This document shows positions 9,634 to 21,600 of a stretch of 64,000 bases of DNA, piece by piece. The first letter of the stretch is position 1, and the number at the start of each line of letters is the position of its first letter. This DNA comes from Sclerotiophoma versabilis (lineage: Eukaryota; Ascomycota; Dothideomycetes; Pleosporales; Didymellaceae). Where the stretch lies: the NCBI GenBank assembly GCA_012274445.1, contig JAAROD010000094.1, forward strand, positions 620,001-684,000, read 5' to 3'. The notes under the pieces are model-generated. The model worked only from the letters and a program-made list of their open reading frames with translations, did not search any database and was not told the origin of the DNA. The translations under genes and the position numbers were made by a program.

Positions 9634-12600
9634 GGTTTGGAAAGCAGTAGGAATTACATTGAAAAATAGTATTCACGGCTACAGCACTTAAAATGGAACA
9701 CTGGCGGCTTTCTGGTTTGAGTTTGAGAATGGGATGCGTCCTATCGCATGACTTGGTTGCTGTTTGCTTGACAAAAGGAAGTAAGATGTGATGCATGCTT
9801 GAAAAAGGAAGCCGAGTACATTCTGATGCGAATCCATACAGAGCCTTCAAATGCAGGCATGGGTACTAGATGACTCGACTCAGCTGCAATTCTTGCCTGG
9901 AAGTTGACCTCTCCATCTTGTTGGCTGGTCATTCTTCGGTCAAAGCGGGAATGCTGCGAGTATCTGCGTCTGCAATGCAGCGCATCTCCTTTGTCACAAC
10001 GTATCTAAGCTTCTTTGTTTGAATTGGGCGCTCGATTGTAGCAGGCGGTGTGGTCGGGTTTTACCAGAGTAACAGCCGTTGCAGTGTCGATGCTTCGTCT
10101 TCGGTACACCGCATGGCTCTTGCTTTAATGACACTGAGATCGCTGCAGCTGCACACACTGCTTGTGCGTTGACTGTCAGCATTCAGGCACCGACGAGAGT
10201 GGAGACGAAGCGACCGAGCGGCGAATATCGTGACTCGCAGAATCATAAAGTAGAAGTTGGAATGGCAACGACCACCAAAGCTCCAACTTCATTTCCGAAT
10301 TGCTTCAATGTGCGCCATGTAACCCGCGCTCTCCAACATCCGTGCCGCACGTTCAGGCATCACCCTCATTGTCCACCCCATATCAGGCACTAACCGTCCG
10401 TCTCGCTTGATGGCGGTGTTTCATGCAGCACCTGACCTGTGCTTCCTCCACAAACCCACCTGTATCAATACCTCGTAACAATACGCCCCACTTTGTTCCG
10501 GTACAAAAGCTCGAAATACTCCATCTCTGCCCTACGCCTAGGCATCCCAGCCCAACGTACAATCTGCAATGCGCTGGCCCACTACCCGCAGGCCAGTAGC
10601 GACTAACCCGCACGTTCACCGGTGGCATTCAAATCATCAAACACCACGAGCTTTGATTCGTCGGCAGACTTGCACAAAATTTGCGTAGAGGGGTGGCGAG
10701 GAAGGCACATGGAAGGTTGAATCTGCTCAAGGCTCGGGTGTGGCTGCTCAAGGCGACGCAAGCCGAACCAAGATCTGCAAGGTGTTAACGTGGGCGTTAG
10801 TGCGTTGAGTGCGCGTGGGACGCGTTTGGAATCGTTGATATCATGCATGCATATGTCGGACAAGCACTGGGATTTGCCAGTCCTGCAAGGCTAAGAAGCC
10901 AGTGTATGATAGCAATCGCGCTGTGACAGTTGGCCGACTGCAACAATGAAGCAACCACTGCATTCGTCTCGGCTGCAGCACTTCAAGCCATTGTTACTTG
11001 TCCAACATGCCCGGAGAGAGGGAGTGGAAGACCGCAATAGGAAATGCACTAGCAAGCGCTGCAGATGAGGCTCTGCGGGAAGCCCAGGCCCAAACGGGGC
11101 ACTTCAGTTGCTCTGACCGCTTGCCAGAGCGTGGCTCAGCGACACACAAAAGCCCAAGAATAGTGGATCCAGTACTGACAACAGACTCATGCCTGGTGGT
11201 CTAAAGAGTCTGGAAGCGTGGCTGGGACGCGGGTGTCCTCGCTTCGCGTCGCAATTTGCAGCATACGACCGGGTCATTTCGGAAGGGGCCATTGTCGTGC
11301 GCGGAGAGACGCTGCTTCGCACGTGAAACCGTCCAGGAACGTCAAAAACTGTGGGGGTGCGTGTGTTGAGAGTGGTCCTTTTCCATCATGAGACCCACAG
11401 AAGACGTTTAGCATGAGCTTGTCCTTTTACCGCGTGAAACTACGCCGGTTGAGGTGTGGCAGATGGAACGCTGCGCGGTTACTTTTTCGGAAGGATTATA
11501 ACGCAGTGGAACAGAGAAAGAAATTCCTGATCGTGCTGACGAGTAGACAATTCATTGGGCAGGACAGCGCGGACAGAAGAAAATGATGCTTATTGTGGTT
11601 CGGTGAAAAGCCGGCGAAGCGACGTTTGAGGCTCTGCGGCTGTCCCGTTGTAGCATGCTGTATCGAAGGCCTGCAGAACATCAGCTTTTTCCATGCCTCA
11701 ACAATTGTGAGAAGACCATCGGCAGACGCTATGGGCTGGGCGTCGTCGGTGATATCTGATGATACGAGGAGAAAAAGTGTGATTTGTTTTTGGCTCCTTG
11801 CCAGGCATGCATGCTCCAGGGGCTTCATCCCTCACCGACTACCAAATCAACGAATGCATCTACATAGTCAAGCAACCACGTGACACAAGCCGCAAAGCTT
11901 TGGCGGACGCAGGCTGCCCAAGAAGCGGTGTCGACTTGTCTGTTGATGCGCGCCTTGACCGGAAGGCCTCAAAGCCGCCACGGTCTAAGGCGAAAGCTTC
12001 TGCAGAGCGAGTGTTTTCGACTCGCCTCCATGCACCGGTGCGTCAACTGTCGAAAGATGCACGCTGCTGACGGCTAGTCAATACCGGAATAGACATACTA
12101 CGCAGTGGACTCACTTGCTGTACCTTGTTGAGTTGAGTCTCAGGGGTTGCTTCGGTGCTTCAACTCACAATGACGTATGCGCGTCCTCCGTGGTTCCTCT
12201 CCTCCGCAACAGGAATCCAACATCTCGATGCATCCATCTTCGGAACATGTGAGGCCAAGCATGATGCACCCACAAGCCCATCTTGCACATCTCGATGCTT
12301 TCTGATACAGAAAACGATCGACGGCGCGTACCTGCGTGTTGGAAGGTAGGTACGTCATACCAACCCCCCGCGCCACAGCCCCACTGGAATGCGGAGCCCC
12401 AGTCTTCGAGAAGCCCGTCATACCACAACCGGGCCTTCTTGGCTCCAGTACGGTGTGAAACCCCAGCAACGCAACGCGCGCGCCAACTTGATACGTCCCA
12501 GGCTCTTGGTCGTGGCAACGACCTCGAAACGAGGTTTAGACAGACTGTTTGCGGACAGACTGTTTGCGGGGAGACGATGGCCCATAAGCTAGAGTAAATG

Positions 12601-15600
12601 ATGCAGAAAGGAAACTCCTCTTTGGCCGCATGCGACTCTGCCGCAGCATGCGAGTCAAGGAGCATGCTGTTGTTGGCCTGTCAGTTGTCGCTCGACTGGT
12701 GTTTCGATGTGTAACATCTTTGTTTAGTCCGGGGTTGCCAGTTGGGGAAAGCCTTGGTATTACACCAACTGACGGGGAAGCATAGTAGTGTTCCGGCGGC
12801 TGGCTTCATCGGTGAAATGCAGCGGCAAAAGCGCTCCCTCCCCTGATCGTGGTGCTCGATCAAATGCCTGGGCTGTTGGCGAGTCACTTGATGCTCATTT
12901 GTCTCGGGGCTACCGCATCAAAGCGTGAGAGCTGAGCTGCGCAAGGTTGGTGTGTCGATACGTGATTTGATTTGAATGCCTGGATGAAGTTGAGAGACGT
13001 GCAAGACAGACATTGAAAAGATCATCGCCGTCGATGACCGCCCGTCTGAACGGGCCGACAAAGAACCAGGATGTGTCGCGTGGAGCACTTCCGAAAGCGG
13101 GAATCCAGTCCAAAGGCGCTCCGCTTATGCGGGGAAAACCTTTGGGGACCTGGTGTGCAAACTCAACCAGCGCAGCTGACCTTTGGATAACCGTTTTTCC
13201 TGTTCAGCAACAGTGCCTTCCCACTACCAGGGTTGGCCTGCGGGTACACGTCGGATCAGGGTCTGTATCAAAACATGAAAAGAAACGTACCGGATGTGTT
13301 CTACCTCATTTGCCCTTCTGGGTAGCGGTACCCGATTTGCTACGTCAGTTCTGAGAGCTACGGGGCAGTCAATCTGGGCATGTCGCACATGAACATCTTA
13401 CATCATACCCTCCGATCTTGTCAAGAAAACTTTCATGTGTTGTTCGTTTGCACGTCAGGCGTTGATCTCGCTCGAGTCCAATCGAGAAGCCTGAAAATGG
13501 AGGTTGCAACCGTGGACATCTGATGACCACGGCCAAATCTCCGACGGTGATGTCGGACCGTCGACTGATTAAGACACAGGAGGTGCCTTTGTATCCAGAG
13601 TTTCGAAGTTGCGATGATGTCCGCACTGGAAGAAGTGCGCCTGTTCTGGCCCTATGATCATATCATTGTGCAGGCTGAGCTGCCCGGAACAATTGCTCGT
13701 ACAGCTTACAGAGACCAGCTCATGGTGTTGAATTTACCGGGAATCTCTCCGTTCGTCACAGTATTAGGCTCAACCCTATTTTCGAGTTGATGGCGGCCGG
13801 TGCTAGTCAAAGCGTGGGCAGCGACGATATGCCTCGGCAGCTGGAAATGGATGCTTTCGTGCTTTGTGGTTATGCTCTCGCAACCCGCCAGATCTGTACT
13901 GAACTTGCGGAGTTATGAAAAGTCAATTGGCAGTGCCAGAAAATAGTCTGAGACGGCGCTATCTTCTGCCAGTTTGAAGTCGGGAGCACAATCGAAATGC
14001 CGGGTATAGGGCTGCATCATGTCCAAGCGCGCCATCTCCCCAGATCGAGGCGCATTAAGATCTGTGTTCCTGCACCAAGGTTATTAGTTCACGTGCCTCG
14101 GCACCTTGTCTCGGTCGCTGCACTTCAACGTGGACAACATGTCAGATGCGTTCATTGCCGTCATCATAATGTTCAGCTGTTGAAGGCTGAGGTGGTCACG
14201 ACATTGAAAACGCTCGAGGAAACCTAGAATTTGTCTTGGTCTCCAAGTCCGTGGGGAGCTGAGACATGCCAGCGAAGTCTGTGATCACAAAACACCCTCA
14301 CCCAGCCTATGGAAATGAAGGGTATGAGGCTTGTTGAAGCTCGCTTTTCGCCCCCGACAAACCCACCGTTCCTGCGATTATCGCGATCCATATCAAACCT
14401 TCAGAGATCAAGCGGTGGCTATAACAGGCAGACGCCATGGATATCGCTTGTTGACAGTATGTTAGCGATTTCCCGTTTGTGGTAGTCTATGGCGGACATG
14501 TGTCGGCTGGTAAGATCTTAGTCTTGTAGATCCTTTCGTCTCGCCCTTGAAATGCTCACTCGTACCAGACCTGGTTGGCTACCACAATATTTTCCAATCA
14601 TGGGACTCCGAAATGTGGAGCCTTGGACAGCTGCAATACGGCGACGTGCTTCTTCCCGTTCGAGGTCCGAACAGAGACTACGAACGGCGGGGAATCCCGC
14701 TGAGCCTTGGACAAGCGACAAGCTTTGCGAGTTTACGAGAAAGGAAGGACAAAGCTGATGTTGACGCGCGTCAAGATGATAGTGTAAGATTTAGAAATAC
14801 CATAGTGTTGATACGCCGAGGGCCGTTCGCAGGAGGACGCAGGGAAATATTGGCGATATGCTGGCGTCTGACAACGCAGTGAGGCACCGGAATCCCTCCC
14901 ACGATCACCTCTACATTGAGTACCAGCATTCTCGATATGTGGGGTCAGCTAGTTCATGCTGCTGTCGGGCGCTGCAATTGACTGCTTTGTTACATCTGGA
15001 CGCTTGAATTCGTCAAAGGATTGCGGGTACATTGGTTGCCAGAACTGCATCCAGCAGTTTCGGCGAGAAGGAGCATGTCACCACTGTGCGTCTCGCAACC
15101 TATAAGGTATGACGGTATCAGAGCATGTGACGAGCCCCCCACGAGTACGACGAATGGAAGTTGCGGAGCCGCGAGATGAGGTGACGGTAAGCCCATCACA
15201 ATCACAGGATGAGGGGTGATAGCATATTGCCAGGGGTTTGGTAAAAGTGCTATCTGAAGTCTCCTGTGGTGGCAGAGCTTCCTTGTACATGAGGCTGAAG
15301 GGGCGACAAGTCAGAAGTTGAGCGTGTCTCGAGGAGTTCAGATGACCTTTCTGCAAGCGCTAAGCTGCCAGCGCATCAACGCCCTGACCGACTGTGTCGC
15401 GAGGCAGTGTAGCGGGTGCCTGTTAAGGCAGTACTGCTCATCCCGTTTCCCATGATGACTGTTGTTTTTAGATGCCGGCTGATCGATGGTGTCGCGAATA
15501 GCAGCGTGGAGAGCCAGTTGACCGTGGGATACGGCTGCAAAAAATGGGCGCACTAGTTTTTAGACGCTCCTGAACCACTGCATATTATCCTGTTGTAGGA

Positions 15601-16945
15601 TGTTAGGTAAACAGCCTTCGAATCTCGCAGGCTGAAGCCGGTCAGATGGTAAGGCTTGCGTGGCCATATGTGGTATCAATGTATTACGGGAATGAGGAGA
15701 AAATGGTGTTGTGGTTCAACAGCAGAGATATGACGTGTAACCCCTCCGAACGCCTCCTGGCTGCAACAGTCGCGGCCCGTAAGCAGTCAGGTGGCAACAA
15801 AAAGATGGAGGTGGGTACATTTTTTCTGAGGTAGCGCTAAGGTTGACACCTGATTGCTAAGGCTGAAGCATGGCGAGACTCGACTGCTGCGGGCGCACGA
15901 CTTGCATGCCGAGATGCACCTCTTTTGGATACTCACTGCGCAAGGATGGTCTCACGAGACAGCGCCTCGAGCACTGCATGCAGCAGCCCTTGCGGTCCTC
16001 CCTGTGATGGAGCCGTTGTTGGTGGCTCTACTGTCAGGTGCCAGGCACGCATCACAGGCATTCGCGGTGGACAGGAAAGCGGCCCGAGGCAAAGCGGCAA
16101 AGCAATAGCCGCGGACGCTCAGCAGTCGTCACAAGGCAAAGATCTTCATATCGACCATGAACATAGATCATAATAGTGACACGCAGCGTACTTTTCGAGC
16201 AGTCGCGGCAGCTGCAACGAGAACCATGGTGCTGTGATGGGGAAGAGCAAGCGAGTTCCGCCATTGGGTGGCTTTCTGTGCTGCATGGCAAAGTGTGCAT
16301 AAGCGCTTGCTGGGCGCACAACTTGCCAGATGATTCAGAAGAGCGGTAAAGAACTTACCAAACAGATCAAACTCTCGTATCATACTTGCATGTTGTTGAG
16401 TTCAGACGACCTTGACAGCCGCGACATTGGCATCAGCGCGTCGTATTCGTTGCTCAGACATTTGTCGCGGGCATGTACTATCAATGGAGAACGTGTGTTG
16501 GTGTGCTGAACAATCGCTTTTCGATTAAGTAGCTAACTAATTACCTGCTATCTCGTGTGAGGTAATGCTGTTGCAGAGCGACTTCGCAAAGTCGACCTGT
16601 ACCGGGGTATAATGGCTCCATGAAGCCCAAATAGAAGTACAGTGCAGGTAATAGTACAGACCAGATGGACGAGATGCTGCCATACGCAAGCCAACTCGAC
16701 CAGGCGCGAGCTGTGACCCTTCTTTAGAAGCCAGTTGAACCGCCCTTAGTCCGCCGAAGGAAAATCATAGCCTCGTAGGGCGTACATGATGCCTTCAAAG
16801 CATCGAAGATTTTGGGAGGTCATTACCCATCGTCACCGCTCAATATGCCGAACGGGTGCAAAAAAAGAACAAAACGCCGTGAGCCCAATGCTCGCTTGTG
16901 AATGCCGCTAGAAGTGCAGGTGGAAAACAAAACAATAACAAGTAA

Positions 16946-18665
16946 CTACCACCCTTTGGTGTGGTAGCTACCAAGACCTTGGTCGAAATAGCTGTTAGGG
17001 TTCTTTGCGCTCGTGTGCATGGGTTGAGGCTGCGCTCTGGTGCTCATGCCCTGAAGGTCGGTTGTGGTGGCAGCTCGTCGCATGGCTGCGTTGGTCGTCG
17101 CATTCTTCTGCTGTCGTTCCCACAGCAGGTTTTGACGAAGGGAACCGCTCAGCTCGTTCTGGAGCATGAGTCGGCGGGTGGTCCGCGGAGATAAAGCGGG
17201 AGGGTGCACGTTGGAAGTCGTCATAATGATAGGCTTAGCTCTTGAAGCCTGTTGACGCATCATCAAACCGCCATCTTCCTGCGGCGAGTTGCCGATGGAA
17301 GGACCATTCGGTGTTGTTGTGCGAGATCGACGGATCTGTGGAGGCTGCTGGCGCTGGGCAGCGTTTTGCATGGCTTGCGCACGGTCACCTTCGTGCATCA
17401 TTGTTGTGAGGAGTGAGCGGTGGGAAGTGAGGTTGGGCTTCGAGTCAACACGGGAGAACATAGCGGTGGGTTGCACGCTTGACTGGTGACTCTCGTCCGC
17501 CTCGTCGTCGTCATCCTCCCAGTCGTCACCGGAGTCCTCTTCTTCGATAGCGCTCTCATCTGGCCCGTCGCTGTCGCTGTCACTCTCAATGGCGCCCTCG
17601 CTCTCAGAGATGGCCTCCTGGTACTGACGCAGGCTGATTTGGTTGGCGAACGAAGTGGTCTTCTTCATTGAGCCTGCCTTGCGGAGGTTCTCGGACAGAG
17701 AGCTGCGCTGTGCCAGCGAGTAAGCCTCGAGAGAGCTGCTCGCATCCTCGTCAGACGAGCCGCCGAGGGTGAACATGGGCTGCTTCTTCTTCATTGGCTC
17801 TGCCTTGGCGGGCGGAGGCTTCATGATGAAGCTCGATGTCTTCTTCAGAATCGACGGTGTGGGTGCCAGGTTGGTGCTTGAACGTATAGAGGTAGAGATC
17901 TGGCCAGGCTCGAAGCCGCGGACGACACTGTGCTGGCTCATGTCGGTGGAAGTACTAGCTTCGGAGCCGGTAGCGCTCAAGTCGTCACTGCCGCGAGCCG
18001 TGGCGAAAGTGGAAGTCGACAGCTCCGGTGCGCAGCGTCGCGCAGTGAGGGGTGGCGAGTCGGGCGGCGGAGGAGCTTCTCTTGTTCCCTCTGGGCGGCG
18101 TGGGCCGGTGGTCTGGGGGGCGAGCTGCGGGGGCAGGGGCGACAAGGGTTCAATGGCCTTTTTCTCTTGGATCGAGTTGACGACCTTCTCGAGGTCGATC
18201 GGGGTCATGTGCTTGCCGCGGGCGTTGCTGGTGGCCGAGTCGTGGCGGCGCAGGTCTGGACGGGAGGCGGATGAGTCGGAGCGGTGCTGGCTCGTGGTAA
18301 GAGGGTCGATCGAGTCGTCGGATGCAACGCTGGTGGACAGCTCTGGGACGTCTGCAGTGGCGCCGGCGGCGAGCTCTCGGTTGAAGGACCACTGCGGCGA
18401 CACGACATGGTCGGGCTGACAGCAGAACGTCTCGCGGGCCCACAGCCGCCAGGCCATGTTCTCGTAGCGCTTGCCGTCCTCCATGGCAGGCGAGCACTTG
18501 GAGAAGACTGTTGGTGCGTGTGTTAGCAGGCGCTCGGGGAGGCCCTTGATGGCGACGTCACTCACCACTCCACAGCCCAAAGAGGTTCTCTGGGTTGCGT
18601 GTCTCGATGGTGTGCATCGAGCTGTGCTCGACGCGCACAATGGGCAGTTCGGCTCGGAGCGGCAT
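16946..18665 (-). CDS. AreA-GATA-like (DUF1752) and DUF3295 regulatory protein
   Basis: This is probably a cytoplasmic or nuclear regulator of nutrient signalling. Two exons (18566-18665 and 16946-18507) joined over a 58-nt intron with a GCTAAC branch point give 553 residues. Residues 24-60 carry the short conserved fungal block NPENLFGLWS, VFSKCSPAMEDG, ENMAWRLWARE, which defines the nitrogen-regulator AreA GATA-like family (PF08550, also found in yeast Mks1 and Reg1-like proteins). The rest is Ser/Pro-rich and probably disordered, with an acidic stretch at about 370-400 (DSGDDWEDDDDEADE). The extreme C-terminus, LGSYHTKGW, is the typical end of DUF3295 proteins. No zinc finger is present, so direct DNA binding is unlikely. 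The frame is open upstream of the start, but the intron and the conserved block fix ATG 18665. Confidence 0.87.
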
Positions 18666-21600
18666 TGTGAAGGTGCGGCGACTGTCGTGTGCGGGGCGGG
18701 CGGTGGTGTATGTGTGCGGGGCGAGGCCTGGGGTGGGCTGCTTGCGTCGGCGACGGTGAGGGCGCGCTTGCGTCTATCAGGTGGGCAGCTGCCGAACAGA
18801 GGGAATGCCGGCGTCGTTACAGGCGTCGCGGATACATGTGAAGGGCGTGCAGTCGGTGTGCTCTTTGCGGTAGACGGTGCCGGTGCTGGTGCCGGTGAAG
18901 GTGCTGGTGAAGGCGCTGGTGCTGGGGCGGGTGCTGGGCGGGCAGGCAGTATGCGTGTATATGAGGGAACCACGGGTGCGCCGAGGTGGGAGTGGATCGC
19001 TATGTATAAAGGCCGGGCCAGTGCAAAGCTGCGCGGACAGGGATGGGCAGGAGCGACCGCCGACACGGAAGGAGCGACCTGGACGCCCACACCTGGCCAC
19101 CCCCCCCCCCTGCACTTCGTCCTCGCCCTAAACAGGCCCTCGCAGGCCCTTCCGGAGACTCCCCGGCATTGCACGTCCTGGCTCTGGCTTGCTGGAAACG
19201 GCCTACCGCTTCTTCACGAGACTCTCTCCCGCTATTGACCGCGAGAGCTGCCGGCTGGCGTGCGCCGTGCTGTCGTCCTGCACGCTGCCGTCTGCTGCCA
19301 TCACGCTCATGAAGCCCCGCCAGCGCATCTCATTCTTGCTGCGACCCCATGAGCCCCCAGAGCGCCTCCAGCGTCCGCTGTGCCACGGCCTCCAATACGC
19401 TCTGGCCGAAAGCATCGCCGCCCACGCGTGGCAGCTGGGCTTGCTCCCCCACGATGGCGCTGCGCAGGGGCGCTCTCTTGCGCGCATGGCACCTGATTGC
19501 TACCTGGACCGTGCCCGCAAGGTTCTTCTTCCAGAATCCCCGGTCGCAAGAGGCTGACTCGCTGCTCCGTCAAGGCGCTGCAGCCCACGACTTGTCCCCA
19601 ATGCCCGTCATTCACCTCGACGAGACCCTCTGCAGCACCTCGACTCGTCGACCCGCTTGACCATGCTGTACTTTTGCCGCTGCCTTCTCTGCCACCATGT
19701 CTTGACTCACAGCATCTGAATTGGGCCCAAGCACCGGACCACCGAGGCTAGTGAGGGCACCACAAGTCACCTGAGCCACGGCCCACCTTCAATCTTACCA
19801 TACGCGCGACTCAGCTGTATTGAATTTTTCCTTACCGTCTCCTCTGATCCTCGTCCTGCTTGCATCCAGCCCAAGGCAAAGCGTCTGTCCCGGCAGCCTT
19901 GAAGCGCTGCCGACGATGCGCTTGCAGTCCTGAGACCACCTGCACATTACTCAGACGACCTTTTTATTCTTCGCCCTGCTAAACTTCCTACCCTCAGCAC
20001 ATGAAGCACATTCGAAACGGATCAGGCAGCCTCACTTCCGTATCGCAGCCCATCTCCACTCGTCTCTCCGCACTGGGGCAGGCATCACGAGGCCTTTGAC
20101 TTTTTCCGTTGCCGGTCAAGATCCCCTCGACATGCCGTTTTAGGAGGACCCTCTCCGCCACTATCGCCAGTGGAGATTCTCCGCCTACCGCGAGCAGTCG
20201 CCAGCTCATTCAAGTCACTCACGAGACGCTGACAAGATGCATGTAGCTTTTGCGAGCCATTGTTCGCTGGGTTCCACTGCGCGCAGCTCAACCCTGGAGG
20301 TTCTCAGCACGAGACCTAAACCTAGAGCGCACAGTGAACTCATTACGGGTCTTACAACACGAAATCCCCAGCTGCTCAAGGGCTGAAAGTTGGGGTAGTA
20401 GGATGTACCCCGCTTGAAGTGCGCACAGAGCCCCCAGCACAGCCTTCGAGTAACTGCGAGAGTGGCAAAGATGCGACATTGACCGACTACGAGGCAAATT
20501 CTCGTGGTCATCTGGAATACATCCTCGAATCATACGGCTGCACAAATCATCATGTGCAACACTCGCGCTCCGCTCCATGTACCATGATTCTGTTTCATGA
20601 GTTGTACAGCAAAATGATTCATCCGGATAATTGCGTGGCACCTTACAACGGAAGAACAACACTCCAAATATGGCATCTGGTATGTCGCTACCATAGCTGA
20701 GGTCCGTTCCTGAATACCACGCCCCTCGGCATGCTCATCACCCGCCCTAGCTACATCACGAGCGCATATTCCACCGCCTTGCAGCGTTGCACGTGAACAC
20801 CGTAAGCTCGACAACTTACCCTTCATCTAGTCAGGAACACGCGGCCCTTTCCCGGCTTCCCGTTCAAGGCATTCTCCCTCTTACCTTTCGCAAAGTCTTG
20901 GAGGCGAGCATTGACGGCAAATTCACCAAAGGGTCTTGCTGACAGTCTGATGTTCAGATTCACTTACAAAGTTCTTGTTGCGGTTGCTTACAGCACGCAA
21001 ACAACGTAAGCCTGTTGTACGACTGCCAACAGCGACAGCAATGACACAATACAAACCGGGTGTCATCCCAGCTTCCCCGGACCACAACATGACGCGCGCT
21101 TGATTTGTCCACCCCAGGCCAATCAATACTAATTGCTGCGACCCCTTGCTTCTGTTTCAAAGAACGTTATGAATATAAGCCCAAATCGATTCTCAGGACC
21201 GGGTCTGCGCAGCCTTGGCCAACAGGTGTTGCACAAAGGTACGATCGGAATGCACACGACATTCTACGACACGCAATGAACCATGACTTGATGTGTCCTT
21301 GATGCACTTTACCATCGTGCCAGAACAAGATGAACAGCGCCTCCTCTAATCTCCTCTGCAGACAACATTATCCCTTACAATACCCCTTAGAGATTGGTCA
21401 ACCAACACCAGCGCTCATATCAAGTCATGCTTCTACCAATATACATCGCTGAGTACAAGACACGAAGCTCTCCAAGCCACATCACCATTCTTTCGTTCCA
21501 GGTCTGTGCAAGTAATATATTGCTGTATACAAATGCCCCGCAAACGGGGCGACACAAGCATCGTACGCGATTATATCCACGATTGCGGCGTGACAGTGCC

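Larger units (their letters stand above)
8189..16945. other. 8.8-kb gene-sparse region
   Basis: Open frames are all shorter than about 170 codons, scattered over both strands, and none shows a domain, signal peptide or believable exon chain. No transposase or reverse-transcriptase motif is visible. The stretch holds two microsatellites (listed separately) and unremarkable mixed-composition sequence. The 3' UTR of CCT5 occupies its left end and the 3' UTR of the AreA-GATA-like gene its right end. Long non-coding transcripts or fast-evolving small genes cannot be excluded. Confidence 0.6.

Noticed and set aside
18666..19174. N-terminal extension of the AreA-GATA-like frame to 19174
   Set aside because: The extension crosses a clear intron and lacks conservation; the first exon 18566-18665 in another frame completes the family domain exactly.
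19189..19557. 122-codon plus-strand frame
   Set aside because: It begins with TTG rather than ATG and overlaps other equally long frames in a GC-rich stretch.
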